NCBI RefSeq assembly: GCF_003234795.2
Contig: NZ_CP126268.1
Coordinates: 868,001 to 932,000, forward strand
Length of the DNA stretch: 64,000 nt
Reading direction: 5' to 3'
Source of the DNA: Curtobacterium sp. MCLR17_032
GTDB lineage: Bacteria; Actinomycetota; Actinomycetes; Actinomycetales; Microbacteriaceae
A program made the position numbers and the translations under genes. Below the pieces are notes generated by a model. It did no database searches and was not told the origin of the DNA. It saw only the letters and a program-made list of their open reading frames with translations. Positions 1-7,545 of this stretch are shown here, one piece after another; positions within the stretch are counted from its first letter, which is position 1, and the number at the start of each line of letters is the position of its first letter.

Positions 1-1
1 C

Positions 2-142
2 GTCCTCGAGGCCACCCCGAAGCGCGGCCAACACGGGCGCATCCAGCTGCGGCGACGGCGGCACCAGGTCGGCGACGACGTCCCGGCGCCGGGCTCCGAC
101 GACGGTCCGGCCGCCGAGCCGGGCACCGCCAGCACCAACTGA
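2..142 (+). CDS. C-terminal end of an unidentified protein (cut by window edge)
   Basis: An open frame enters from the left edge and ends at a TGA at 140-142, just before ilvA. Only 46 residues are visible: a strand-like VLEATPKRG, then an Arg-rich patch, then a disordered Asp/Pro/Ala-rich tail. That is too little to assign a function. A terminal VVLE-type strand followed by a loose tail would fit the end of a glycosidase beta-sandwich domain (TreZ/GlgX type), and trehalose genes can lie beside ilvA in actinobacteria, but this is a guess. Codon use is typical for the window. Confidence 0.45.
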   Translation, partial: VLEATPKRGQHGRIQLRRRRHQVGDDVPAPGSDDGPAAEPGTASTN

Positions 143-188
143 GCGTCACGTGACAGCCGGACGCTCCGCGACCGACGATGATGGGACC

Positions 189-1433
189 GTGACCGACACG
201 ACTGCATCGCCGATCCCCACGCTCGCCGACATCGAAGCGGCGCGCGAGACGATCGCCGGCGTCGCCCGGGTCACGCCGATGGAGACGTCGAAGTTCCTCG
301 AGGGGCTGCTCGGCTCCCCGGTGCACCTGAAGTGCGAGAACCTGCAGCGCACCGGCGCGTACAAGGTCCGCGGCGCCTACAACCGCCTGTCGACCCTGTC
401 GGCGGCCGAGCGGGAAGCGGGGGTCGTCGCCGCCAGCGCCGGCAACCACGCCCAGGGGGTCGCCTTCGCCGCCCGCGAGCTCGGCATCCCCGCCACGATC
501 TTCACCCCGGTCGGGGTCGCCCTGCCGAAGCTGCAGGCCACCCGTCGGTACGGGGCCGACGTGGTGCTCCGCGGCCACTCCGTCGAAGAGGCACTGTCCG
601 CCGCGAAGGAGTTCGCGGCCCGCACCGGAGCCGTCTTCATCCCGCCGTTCGACCACCCCGCCGTGATCGCCGGCCAGGGCACGCTCGGGTTCGAGATCCT
701 CGACCAGGTGCCCGACGTCGACACGGTCGTCGTCCCGATCGGCGGTGGCGGGGTCATCTCCGGCATCGCGATCGCCGTCAAGGGCCTCGCCGAACGCCAG
801 GGCCGGACCATCCGGGTCATCGGCGTACAGGCCGAGAACGCCGCCGCCTACCCGTCGTCCATCGCCGCGGGGGAGCCGCTGACGATCACCACCTCGCCGA
901 CGATCTCGGACGGCATCGCGGTCGCGCGTCCGGGCGACATGAACTTCCCGATCATCCGGGACCTCGTCGACGAGGTCGTCACCGTCTCGGACGACGACAC
1001 CGCCCGGGCCCTGCTCGTGCTGCTCGAGCGCGCCAAGCTCGTGGTCGAGGCAGCGGGCGCGGTCGGCGTCGCCGCGATCATGTCCGGCGCCGTGCACGAC
1101 ACCGGCCGGACCGTCGTCCTGCTGAGCGGCGGCAACATCGACCCGCTCATGATGGAGCGCATCATCACCCGTGGGCTCGTCGCCGCGTCGCGCTACATCG
1201 GCATCCGGATCATGCTGCCGGACCGTCCCGGGCAGCTCGCCCGCGTGTCCCAGATCATCTCGGACGCCGGCGCGAACGTCGTGGAGGTCCTGCACACCCG
1301 GCACGGCCAGGGGCTCGTCATCAACGAGGTCGGACTCGACCTGTCCATCGAGGCGCGCGGCCCCGACCACGCCGACGAGGTGATGGCCCGCCTGCAGGAG
1401 GCCGGGTTCCGTCCGGAGCAGCTCATCAACTGA
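189..1433 (+). CDS. ilvA: Threonine ammonia-lyase (threonine dehydratase) with C-terminal ACT domain
   Basis: A cytoplasmic PLP enzyme that deaminates L-threonine to 2-oxobutyrate, the entry to isoleucine synthesis or threonine breakdown. The PLP lysine is Lys59 in TGAYKVRGAYN. The asparagine-loop motif GNHAQG and the phosphate-binding glycine loop GGGGVISG (about residue 185) follow. The last 75 residues (from IGIRIMLPDRPGQL) form a single ACT domain, as in the shorter one-ACT class rather than the longer two-domain biosynthetic IlvA. GTG at 189 is chosen because the N-terminus then reads like the family. An in-frame GTG at 150 would add 13 residues and start 8 bases after the upstream stop. 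Confidence 0.93.
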   Translation: MTDTTASPIPTLADIEAARETIAGVARVTPMETSKFLEGLLGSPVHLKCENLQRTGAYKVRGAYNRLSTLSAAEREAGVVAASAGNHAQGVAFAARELGIPATIFTPVGVALPKLQATRRYGADVVLRGHSVEEALSAAKEFAARTGAVFIPPFDHPAVIAGQGTLGFEILDQVPDVDTVVVPIGGGGVISGIAIAVKGLAERQGRTIRVIGVQAENAAAYPSSIAAGEPLTITTSPTISDGIAVARPGDMNFPIIRDLVDEVVTVSDDDTARALLVLLERAKLVVEAAGAVGVAAIMSGAVHDTGRTVVLLSGGNIDPLMMERIITRGLVAASRYIGIRIMLPDRPGQLARVSQIISDAGANVVEVLHTRHGQGLVINEVGLDLSIEARGPDHADEVMARLQEAGFRPEQLIN

Positions 1434-1629
1434 CGGGTCCTCCGCGCGCGGTCCCGAGACACCCGGAACGTCCTGGAGGCCCGCCACGGCTCCGACGTTC
1501 GGCGCGCGTCGGGCGCACCACGCGCCTCCCGGTCGGACGCGTCAGCGCAGCGCACGGATCCGCGCGCCAGGCGTCAGCGAGCCGTGAGGAGTGCCCCGCA
1601 CGGGTGCTGCCGGGGCGAGGCTCGTCGGC

Positions 1630-2211
1630 ATGACCTTGACCGCCATCCTCCCGTCGCTCCGTGCCTCGATCCCCGACCCGCTCGACCCGTCGGCCTGGCC
1701 GGCGCACACCGAGCCCACGACCGACGACGTGCGCGTCAGTGCGGTGTCGATGGCCCGGTTGGCCGACGTCGCCGGCACCCCGTGCGTGCACACGGCGGAG
1801 GAGGCACCGCCCCGCTACCGCTCGCGGGACTGGACCCCGCGCGGGATGAGCGTCGCGGTCGCCGCCGTGACCGGGGTGCGGCGGACGGACGGCGGCCTGG
1901 TGCTGGAACTCGACGCGGTGCTGCCGGCGTGCGCGGTGCTCGACGAGGCACGGTTGATCGGACGACGGACGACCGCGCCCCGGGCGACGGCGGTCGTGCG
2001 CGATGCCCTGGCGGACGGCGAGGGCGCGGACGCCGCGGTGCTCGTCGTGCCGGCGGACGTCGAGGTCGGGGACCTGGTGTGCTTCCCGTGCGGGCGGGCG
2101 CTGACCCACCGGGAGGTCGTGGTGACCCACCATGTCGCGCCGGTGTCGACAGCGTCGCCCGTCGTCCCCGCTCCGTTCTCAACTCCGGCCTCCGTCGGGT
2201 CGTCGCGATGA
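1630..2211 (+). CDS. Hypothetical protein, 193 aa
   Basis: I do not recognise this protein. It starts at ATG 1630 behind a GGGGCGAGG ribosome-binding site (1613-1621). No signal peptide or membrane segment is evident. The middle (residues about 55-150) alternates short hydrophobic strands, suggesting a beta-rich soluble fold. A CFPC pair near residue 160 is the only possible metal- or disulfide-forming motif. The gene ends in an ATGA overlap with the next gene, so the two are probably translationally coupled. Confidence 0.6.
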   Translation: MTLTAILPSLRASIPDPLDPSAWPAHTEPTTDDVRVSAVSMARLADVAGTPCVHTAEEAPPRYRSRDWTPRGMSVAVAAVTGVRRTDGGLVLELDAVLPACAVLDEARLIGRRTTAPRATAVVRDALADGEGADAAVLVVPADVEVGDLVCFPCGRALTHREVVVTHHVAPVSTASPVVPAPFSTPASVGSSR

Positions 2212-2708
2212 CCGCCGTCGAGGGCGTCCGGACCCGGATCGTCGACGGCCCACATCGCTGGGGTCGGCTCGACGTCCGACCGGTCGGCCGCACGATGTGG
2301 GAGACCCGGACGCTCGTCGTCTACCCGCCCGGCACCGACCGACACGAACGGCTGCTGTTGCGCCTCGCGCACGCCTGGCCGCTGGCGGGCGTCGTGGTGG
2401 CGGGAGCGGCCACGGTCGCTTGGACTTCGGCGCCCGTGTTCGGTGCGCTCGTCGGGTTCGCCCTGTACGCGCTCGGGTTCCTCGTGCTGCGGTCGGCGAC
2501 GCGGCGGCTGCGTCCGCTCGTCCGGTCGCTCACCGTGACGACGTTCCACGGCAGCGGCCGACCCGAGGTGCACGGCCAGGTGCACCTGTTCGCGGTGTCG
2601 CTCGACGCGCTGTCGGCGTTCGAGGACGCGCTGCGTGCGGGCAGGGTGGACGCGGTCGCGTTCGAGGCGGCCTGGGGTCACGTCTGGAACGCCCTGCCTG
2701 CGCGCTGA
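2208..2708 (+). CDS. Small membrane protein with two transmembrane segments
   Basis: A 166-residue protein whose ATG (2208) overlaps the upstream TGA as ATGA. The N-terminal 50 residues are soluble and contain a short WETRTLVVYPPG strand. A helical hairpin (about residues 58-98, LAHAWPLAGVVVAGAATVAW and a second segment ending FLVLRS) follows, then an Arg-rich cytoplasmic tail and a mixed alpha/beta C-terminus. It resembles, from memory only, the DUF6611-type actinobacterial family. The function is unknown. Coupling to the upstream gene suggests a shared role. Confidence 0.6.
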   Translation: MTAVEGVRTRIVDGPHRWGRLDVRPVGRTMWETRTLVVYPPGTDRHERLLLRLAHAWPLAGVVVAGAATVAWTSAPVFGALVGFALYALGFLVLRSATRRLRPLVRSLTVTTFHGSGRPEVHGQVHLFAVSLDALSAFEDALRAGRVDAVAFEAAWGHVWNALPAR

Positions 2709-2747
2709 CCGCCGCTTCCTCTCGCTGTGGAGGCCGGGCTGAGGCAC

Positions 2748-2837
2748 ACCCGCCGCGCGTCCGCTGCCGACCGTCGCACCCGCCGTGCGTTCGCTGCCGA
2801 CTCTCGGACCCGCCGTGCGTGCGGTGCCGACTGGTCA
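2748..2837. repeat. Three 30-bp tandem repeats
   Basis: Three consecutive 30-base units (2748-2777, 2778-2807, 2808-2837) share the core ACCCGCCG.GCGT..G.TGCCGA. The third unit runs directly into the first hairpin arm of the next element. No gene is visible in the whole 2709-3276 gap; it holds only these repeats and the two hairpins that follow. Confidence 0.7.
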
Positions 2838-2885
2838 CGTTCCGTCGGTCTGCAGAGCCCGGACCGACAGAACGTGACCAGTCGG
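2827..2885. repeat. Long inverted repeat, GGTCACG family, copy 1
   Basis: 24-base arms (2827-2850 and 2862-2885) pair with one mismatch around an 11-base loop. The outer arm is CCGACTGGTCACGTTC. It lies downstream of the two-TM gene and upstream of the greA 3' end, so it could also act as a terminator, but there is no T-run. Confidence 0.8.
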
Positions 2886-3063
2886 CGGCCTGTCCGCGGT
2901 GCGTCGTGACCGCTCGGTGCAGGCCCGGTCCGGCCTGGCCCCGCGGTCTGGACGGGAGGCGCGTGCCGACCTGGCGGACGCTGGTCGAGCCTCCAGACCG
3001 TCCCGGTCCCTGGTCCCCAGCCCCCGGGTGCCGACCGGCGGGGGACTCGCTTAGCCCGGGCTG

Positions 3064-3122
3064 CCGACTGGTCACGTTCCGTCGGTCTGGGGCGCGGAGA
3101 ACGACGATTCGTGACCAGTCGG
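3064..3122. repeat. Long inverted repeat, GGTCACG family, copy 2
   Basis: The same CCGACTGGTCACG arm as the copy 237 bases upstream (3064-3076) pairs perfectly with CGTGACCAGTCGG (3110-3122). The inner stem is imperfect. The two copies share the 5' arm through GTCGGTCTG but diverge in the loop. Confidence 0.75.
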
Positions 3123-3276
3123 CGGAGGTGAGCGGGGTGTCGTGACCACTCGCGCGAGCGCGGGCTGGCCAGTGCGCACGACCCCGAACGCGCAACAGCC
3201 CGGCGTGTGCGCGAGGCGCCGCACGCCGGGCCGGAGTGTCCGGTGCCGTCCGCCGACGAGGCGGGACGGCTCGTGC

Positions 3277-3765
3277 CTACGGCTCGTAGCGCTCGACGTT
3301 CGTCACCTGGACGGCGATCTCCTTGCCGTTCGGCGCCGTGTAGGTCGTCGAGTCGCCGGCGCGGAGGCCGACGATCGCGGCACCCACCGGGCTGACCGGG
3401 CTGTACACGGTGAGGTCCGAGCCCTCGGCGACGATCTCGCGGTTGCCGACCAGGAACGTCGACGAGTCCCCGGCGATCGTGGCGGTGACGACGGTGCCGG
3501 GCTCGACAGTGCCGTCGAACTGCGCCTCCGTGACGGTGGCGTGCTTGAGGAGCTCGGTGAGGGCGCGGATGCGGGCCTCGATCTTGCCCTGCTCGTCCTT
3601 GGCGGCGTGGTAGCCACCGTTCTCCTTGAGGTCGCCCTCTTCACGTGCAGCTTCGATGCGGCTCGCGATCTCGATGCGGGCCGGGCCGGAGAGCTGCTCG
3701 AGCTCGGCGGTGAGACGGTCGAACGCCTCCTGGGTCAGCCAGGTGCCCTGCGTGTCGTTGCTCAT
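3277..3765 (-). CDS. greA: Transcription elongation factor GreA
   Basis: GreA binds the RNA polymerase secondary channel and stimulates cleavage of backtracked RNA. The 162-residue product has the N-terminal coiled-coil hairpin (about residues 10-75) with the acidic tip motif GDLKENGGYHAAKDEQ, and a C-terminal FKBP-like domain ending VQVTNVERYEP. Length is normal. The ATG is preceded by AAGGGAAA. It is transcribed convergently to the hypothetical pair to its left and lies next to the DUF4307 gene. Confidence 0.96.
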   Translation of the reverse strand: MSNDTQGTWLTQEAFDRLTAELEQLSGPARIEIASRIEAAREEGDLKENGGYHAAKDEQGKIEARIRALTELLKHATVTEAQFDGTVEPGTVVTATIAGDSSTFLVGNREIVAEGSDLTVYSPVSPVGAAIVGLRAGDSTTYTAPNGKEIAVQVTNVERYEP

Positions 3766-3867
3766 GTCGTTTCCCTTCGGCCGTGGCGGTCGGGACCGGT
3801 CACAGCGTGTGGCGCAAAAGAATCGAGACCGGCCAGCGGCCGGTCTCGATCCGTGATTCCGAGCAGT

Positions 3868-4326
3868 CTAGGGAACCCAGCACGAGTGGATCAACCCGGT
3901 GACGGCCCGGGTCGTCGTGTTCACCTGCGTGGAGATCGAGCGGTCACGCTGCTCCTCGGCCGGCAGCGTCACGACCCGCCAGCCGACGATCGTGTACGAC
4001 TTGTCGAGTGCCTGCACCGCACACTGCACGCTGGTGCCCGGGTCGACGGCGACCTGGGTGTGCACGACGACGCTGTGGTCGGACAGGACCTCGTACCCGA
4101 CGTCGTCGGTGTCGAGCCCGTGCGTGGTCTGACCGGGGCCCGCCCAGATCACCCAGACGGCGAACACCACCGCGATGGCGACGGCGATCACGACGGCCAG
4201 CAGCTTGCCGCGGCGCCGGGTGTCCGCACTGCGTCCGTACCGGTCGTCGAGTGACGTCCGGCCGTCGAGGACGGTGGACGTGCCACGTGCGGTTCCGCCT
4301 GCTGGGGCGTGGTGCTGATCGGACAG
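3868..4326 (-). CDS. DUF4307 membrane protein
   Basis: A small single-pass membrane protein of the DUF4307 type, a family common in mycothiol-producing actinobacteria next to mca. The conserved LDDRYGR motif precedes one transmembrane helix (KLLAVVIAVAIAVVFAVWVI) and a secreted beta-domain with a lone cysteine in SVQCAVQ and a terminal HSCWVP. The start is unclear. A CTG at 4326 has a GGGAG site 7 bases upstream and a GATAAT-like -10 box just before it. The only upstream conventional start in frame, GTG at 4386, has no ribosome-binding site. Function unknown. Confidence 0.75.
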   Translation of the reverse strand: MSDQHHAPAGGTARGTSTVLDGRTSLDDRYGRSADTRRRGKLLAVVIAVAIAVVFAVWVIWAGPGQTTHGLDTDDVGYEVLSDHSVVVHTQVAVDPGTSVQCAVQALDKSYTIVGWRVVTLPAEEQRDRSISTQVNTTTRAVTGLIHSCWVP

Positions 4327-4422
4327 TTCGGGGCTCCCGGGGTGATTATCCTGATCCCAGGGTAGTTCACGCTCGCCGTGCGCCACCCGCGACCGCAAGT
4401 CCGTGAGCTGTGAAGGATCGCC

Positions 4423-5313
4423 GTGCCCCATCGTCTGCTGGCCGTGCACGCCCACCCCGACGACGAGTCGAGCAAGGGAGCGGCCACGGCGGCGAAGTAC
4501 GTGGCCGACGGCGCCCAGGTCCTGGTCGTCTCGTGCACCGGTGGTGAAGCGGGGGACATCCTCAACGAGCAGCTCTCCGACACCGCCAAGGCCCGGGCGC
4601 ACCGGGACATGGCGGGGTTCCGACGCACCGAGATGGCCGCCGCGCAGGCAGCCCTCGGCATCGACCACATCTGGCTCGGTTACCACGACTCCGGTCTGCC
4701 CGACGCCGAGAAGGGCGAGACCGTCCGTCCCGGCACCTTCTCGACCGTCCCGCTCGAGTACAGCACCGAGGCGCTGGTCCGCGTGATCCGGCGCTTCCGT
4801 CCGCACGTCCTGGTCACCTACGACGAGAACGGCGGCTACCCGCACCCCGACCACATCCGGACGCACGAGGTCTCGGTCGCCGCCTGGCACGCCGCCGCCG
4901 ACCCCGAGCAGTACCCGGACGCCGGCCCGGCCTGGTCGGTCGCGAAGCTCTACTACGAGCGCACGATGAACCCGCGTCGGTTCTCCGCCTTCCACGACGC
5001 CCTGCGCGAGCGTGAGCCGGAGAACCCCCTGCTCGAGCAGCTCGGCGAGTGGGTGGCCCGGTTCGCGGACCGGCCGGACCTCGCCACGTCCCACGTCGAC
5101 GTGCACGAGTACTTCGAGGCCCGTGACGACGCCCTCCGTGCGCACGCCAGCCAGGTGCCGCCGGACAGCCCGTTCTTCTACTGGCCGAACGACCTGCTCG
5201 CCGAGGTCTGGCCCACCGAGGACTACCAGCTCGTCGAGTCCCGGGTCCCCACCGAGCTCCCCGAGTCCGACCTGTTCGCAGGCATCCCATCCGAAGAGGA
5301 CGCGCACGCGTGA
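4423..5313 (+). CDS. mca: Mycothiol S-conjugate amidase
   Basis: A zinc amidase that cleaves mycothiol S-conjugates to a mercapturic acid and GlcN-Ins, detoxifying electrophiles in the cytoplasm. The N-terminal zinc motif AHPDDE (residues 10-15) and the later HPDH (in GGYPHPDHIRTHE) mark the LmbE/PIG-L fold. The long C-terminal half and 296-residue length fit Mca rather than the shorter MshB. It starts at GTG 4423 behind GAAGGATC. It overlaps the next gene by four bases (GTGA) and is divergent from the DUF4307 gene, its usual neighbour. Confidence 0.94.
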   Translation: MPHRLLAVHAHPDDESSKGAATAAKYVADGAQVLVVSCTGGEAGDILNEQLSDTAKARAHRDMAGFRRTEMAAAQAALGIDHIWLGYHDSGLPDAEKGETVRPGTFSTVPLEYSTEALVRVIRRFRPHVLVTYDENGGYPHPDHIRTHEVSVAAWHAAADPEQYPDAGPAWSVAKLYYERTMNPRRFSAFHDALREREPENPLLEQLGEWVARFADRPDLATSHVDVHEYFEARDDALRAHASQVPPDSPFFYWPNDLLAEVWPTEDYQLVESRVPTELPESDLFAGIPSEEDAHA

Positions 5314-5618
5314 GCACCATCGCTGCAGTACTGGCCGCCACCACCCCCAGCCCGAGCCCGACCGGCGTCCCCGACGTCGACGTCACGCCGGGGGTCGCCG
5401 GCTTCGTCGCGATCGCCCTGGTCGCGATCGTGACGATCCTGCTCGTCGTCGACATGACCCGACGTATCCGCCGGACCCGCTACCGCGCCGAGATCCGCGA
5501 ACGCCTGGAGGCCGAAGTGTCCGGCGACTCCACCGACGGCCCGGTGACGGACGAACCGCGCCGCCGCGCCGACGAGGACGGCCGGGCGGACGTCGGCGAC
5601 GACACCGAGCGCGGCTGA
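5310..5618 (+). CDS. Small single-TM protein coupled to mca
   Basis: A 102-residue protein with one transmembrane helix (about residues 29-48, GVAGFVAIALVAIVTILLVV) and a charged cytoplasmic tail of Arg/Asp/Glu. The GTG start lies inside the mca stop region (GTGA overlap), so translation is probably coupled. Similar small proteins accompany mca in related genomes as I recall. No catalytic motif is visible and the function is unknown. Confidence 0.75.
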   Translation: MSTIAAVLAATTPSPSPTGVPDVDVTPGVAGFVAIALVAIVTILLVVDMTRRIRRTRYRAEIRERLEAEVSGDSTDGPVTDEPRRRADEDGRADVGDDTERG

Positions 5619-5644
5619 CGCGACCGGGAGGTCGGCCCGACCAC

Positions 5645-5696
5645 ACGACGGACGGGAGGCTCCCCACCAGCTGGTGGGGAGCCTCCCGTCCGTCGT
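5645..5696. terminator. Perfect 52-bp palindrome, GGACGGGAGGC-family bidirectional terminator
   Basis: 26-base arms (5645-5670, 5671-5696) are perfectly complementary with no unpaired loop. It sits between convergent genes (the small TM gene and the hemolysin III gene), as expected of a shared terminator. There is no T-run. Confidence 0.8.
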
Positions 5697-5728
5697 CCGG
5701 TCCGGCCCGCCACCGGCGGTGACGAGGG

Positions 5729-6451
5729 TTAGCGGACGGGGTGCAGCGCGATCACGAGGATGCCCGCCCACTGCGCCGCGAACGCGACGACGGTGAGGGC
5801 GTGGAAGACCTCGTGGAAGCCGAAGAACGTCGGCGAGGGGTTCGGCCGCTTGAAGCCGTAGACCGCGGCACCGAGGATGTACGCCAACCCGCCGGCGAGC
5901 ACGAGCACCGTCATCGGGACGCTCGCGGCGAAGAGCTGCGGCAGGATCAGGAACGCCGCACAGCCGAGCGCCAGGTAGAGCGGCACGTACAGCCACCGCG
6001 GAGCGCCGATCCAGAAGACGCGGAACGCGACACCGAGCAGTGCGCCGCCCCACATCACCCACAGCACGATCACCATCAGCTCGTGCGGCAGCGCGCAGAC
6101 CGCGACCGGCGTGTACGTGCCGGCGATGAGCAGGAAGATGTTGGTGTGGTCGATGCGCTTGAGCACGCGCTTCACGACCGGGCGCCAGGGGAAGCGGTGG
6201 TAGGTCGCCGAGACGCCGAACATGATGAGCGACGTCGCCATGAAGACCGCGCTGGCACCCTTCGCCGCCGGGGTGGCCGCGAGGGTGACGAGCACGATCC
6301 CCATGGCCGCGGCGAGGGGGAACGTGCCGGCGTGGATCCAGCCGCGCCATGCCGGGCGGGTGTCGGCGGCGCCGACCATGGTGGGGGTGGTCTCGGCCTC
6401 CTCCGTGAACGGCACGTGCGGGAGGGCCGGTGCGCCCTGGTCTGACTGCAT
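5729..6451 (-). CDS. Hemolysin III / PAQR-type seven-TM membrane protein
   Basis: A 240-residue integral membrane protein with about seven hydrophobic helices. The family motifs are clear: SATYHRF after the second helix, DHTNIFLLIAGTYTP in the middle, and the C-terminal GFHEVFHALTVVAF. The Asp and three His positions are those thought to bind zinc in PAQR/YqfA proteins. Physiological role in bacteria is poorly defined; the hemolysin name is historical. ATG at 6451 is chosen because TACGGT lies six bases upstream, implying a leaderless mRNA. Confidence 0.88.
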   Translation of the reverse strand: MQSDQGAPALPHVPFTEEAETTPTMVGAADTRPAWRGWIHAGTFPLAAAMGIVLVTLAATPAAKGASAVFMATSLIMFGVSATYHRFPWRPVVKRVLKRIDHTNIFLLIAGTYTPVAVCALPHELMVIVLWVMWGGALLGVAFRVFWIGAPRWLYVPLYLALGCAAFLILPQLFAASVPMTVLVLAGGLAYILGAAVYGFKRPNPSPTFFGFHEVFHALTVVAFAAQWAGILVIALHPVR

Positions 6452-6457
6452 GCTCCG

Positions 6458-6463
6458 ACCGTA
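6458..6463 (-). promoter_or_regulatory. Leaderless -10 box (TACGGT) for the hemolysin III gene
   Basis: TACGGT on the minus strand ends six bases before the ATG at 6451, placing the transcription start at or next to the start codon. Confidence 0.55.
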
Positions 6464-6514
6464 CGGCCGGGGGACGGGGCGGTGGCTGAGAGTCGACACG
6501 AGGGGTGCTTGCAC

Positions 6515-6520
6515 TACAGT
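6515..6520 (+). promoter_or_regulatory. Leaderless -10 box (TACAGT) for uppS
   Basis: TACAGT followed by seven bases and GTG at 6528. There is no ribosome-binding site in the gap. Confidence 0.65.
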
Positions 6521-6527
6521 CGACGCC

Positions 6528-7313
6528 GTGACGGGCAGGCTGGGATGGGCGGGGCGTGGGCTCCTCTACCGCGCCTACCAGAAGCGCATCCGACGCGAGA
6601 TCGACGGCGCGCAGAAGCCCCGCCACGTCGCGATGATCGTCGACGGCAACCGGCGGTGGGCGCGGCAGCTGGGCCTCGAGACCGCGGCTCACGGACACCG
6701 GGCGGGCGCGGCGAAGATCCCCGAGTTCCTGTCCTGGTGTGAGGACCTCGACATCCAGGTCGTCACGCTCTACCTGCTCTCCGCCGACAACCTCAAGGGT
6801 CGCGGGGGCGAGGAACTCGACCAGCTCGTCGGGATCATCGCGGACCTGGCCGAGCGGCTGTCACACCACCGCACCTGGCGCGTCCAGCACGTCGGCTCGA
6901 ACGACGGCCTGCCCGCGGAGCTCGTGGCTGCGCTCGCGGCCGCCGAGGCCCGCACCGCCGACCACACCGGGCTGCACATCAACCTCGCCGTCGGGTACGG
7001 CGGGCGCCGCGAGATCGCCGACGCCATGCGGAGCATCGTCCGCAGCCATGGTGAGGGCGGCGGAACGCTCGACACCCTGGCCGAGGTGCTCACGCCCGAG
7101 CTGATCGGCGACCACCTGTACACGCAGGGGCAGCCGGACCCGGACCTGATGATCCGGACCTCGGGGGAGCAGCGGCTGTCGGACTTCCTGCTGTGGCAGA
7201 GCGCGCACAGCGAGTTCTACTTCGTCGAGGCGTTCTACCCGGACCTCCGTGAGGTCGACTTCCTCCGCGCGGTGCGTGACTTCGGGTTGCGGTCGCGGCG
7301 CTTCGGAGGCTGA
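6528..7313 (+). CDS. uppS: Z-isoprenyl diphosphate synthase (undecaprenyl-diphosphate synthase family)
   Basis: A cis-prenyltransferase that condenses isopentenyl diphosphate onto an allylic primer for lipid-carrier synthesis. IVDGNRRWA (about residue 38) carries the catalytic Asp and the Gly-Asn-Arg diphosphate site. GYGGRREI and RTSGEQRLSDFLLWQ are the later family signatures. Actinobacteria often have two such enzymes, one long-chain and one short-chain, and this sequence alone does not say which product length it makes. GTG 6528 is chosen over much earlier starts that would run into the divergent gene, because it is placed exactly for leaderless transcription. Confidence 0.9.
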   Translation: MTGRLGWAGRGLLYRAYQKRIRREIDGAQKPRHVAMIVDGNRRWARQLGLETAAHGHRAGAAKIPEFLSWCEDLDIQVVTLYLLSADNLKGRGGEELDQLVGIIADLAERLSHHRTWRVQHVGSNDGLPAELVAALAAAEARTADHTGLHINLAVGYGGRREIADAMRSIVRSHGEGGGTLDTLAEVLTPELIGDHLYTQGQPDPDLMIRTSGEQRLSDFLLWQSAHSEFYFVEAFYPDLREVDFLRAVRDFGLRSRRFGG

Positions 7314-7401
7314 GGTCGGGGCGCGTCCACGCTGCGTGTGGCGTTCCCGCTGCGCTGGCTGTGCAGTTCGCGCTGCGCTGCCTGTGTTGTCCCGTCTGCG
7401 T

Positions 7402-7423
7402 TTCCTGTGCCGTTCCACAGGAA
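7402..7423. terminator. Small hairpin after uppS
   Basis: TTCCTGTG (7402-7409) pairs with CACAGGAA (7416-7423) around a six-base loop. It is a possible terminator for uppS. The rest of the 7314-7545 gap has repeated GCTGCGCTG words and no gene. Confidence 0.4.
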
Positions 7424-7545
7424 GCGAGTTCTGCTCAGGGCTTGCCGAGGGCCCGTTCCCGCTCCTGGCGCTTCCCGGACTGCATTCGCCCTGACCCCCG
7501 GGTCCCAGTAGGCTCACAGGGTTCTGCCCACTGGAAGGTGTCCCC

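Noticed and set aside
150..188. GTG at 150 as ilvA start
   Set aside because: Not excluded, but the 13 extra residues do not look like the family; 189 was preferred.
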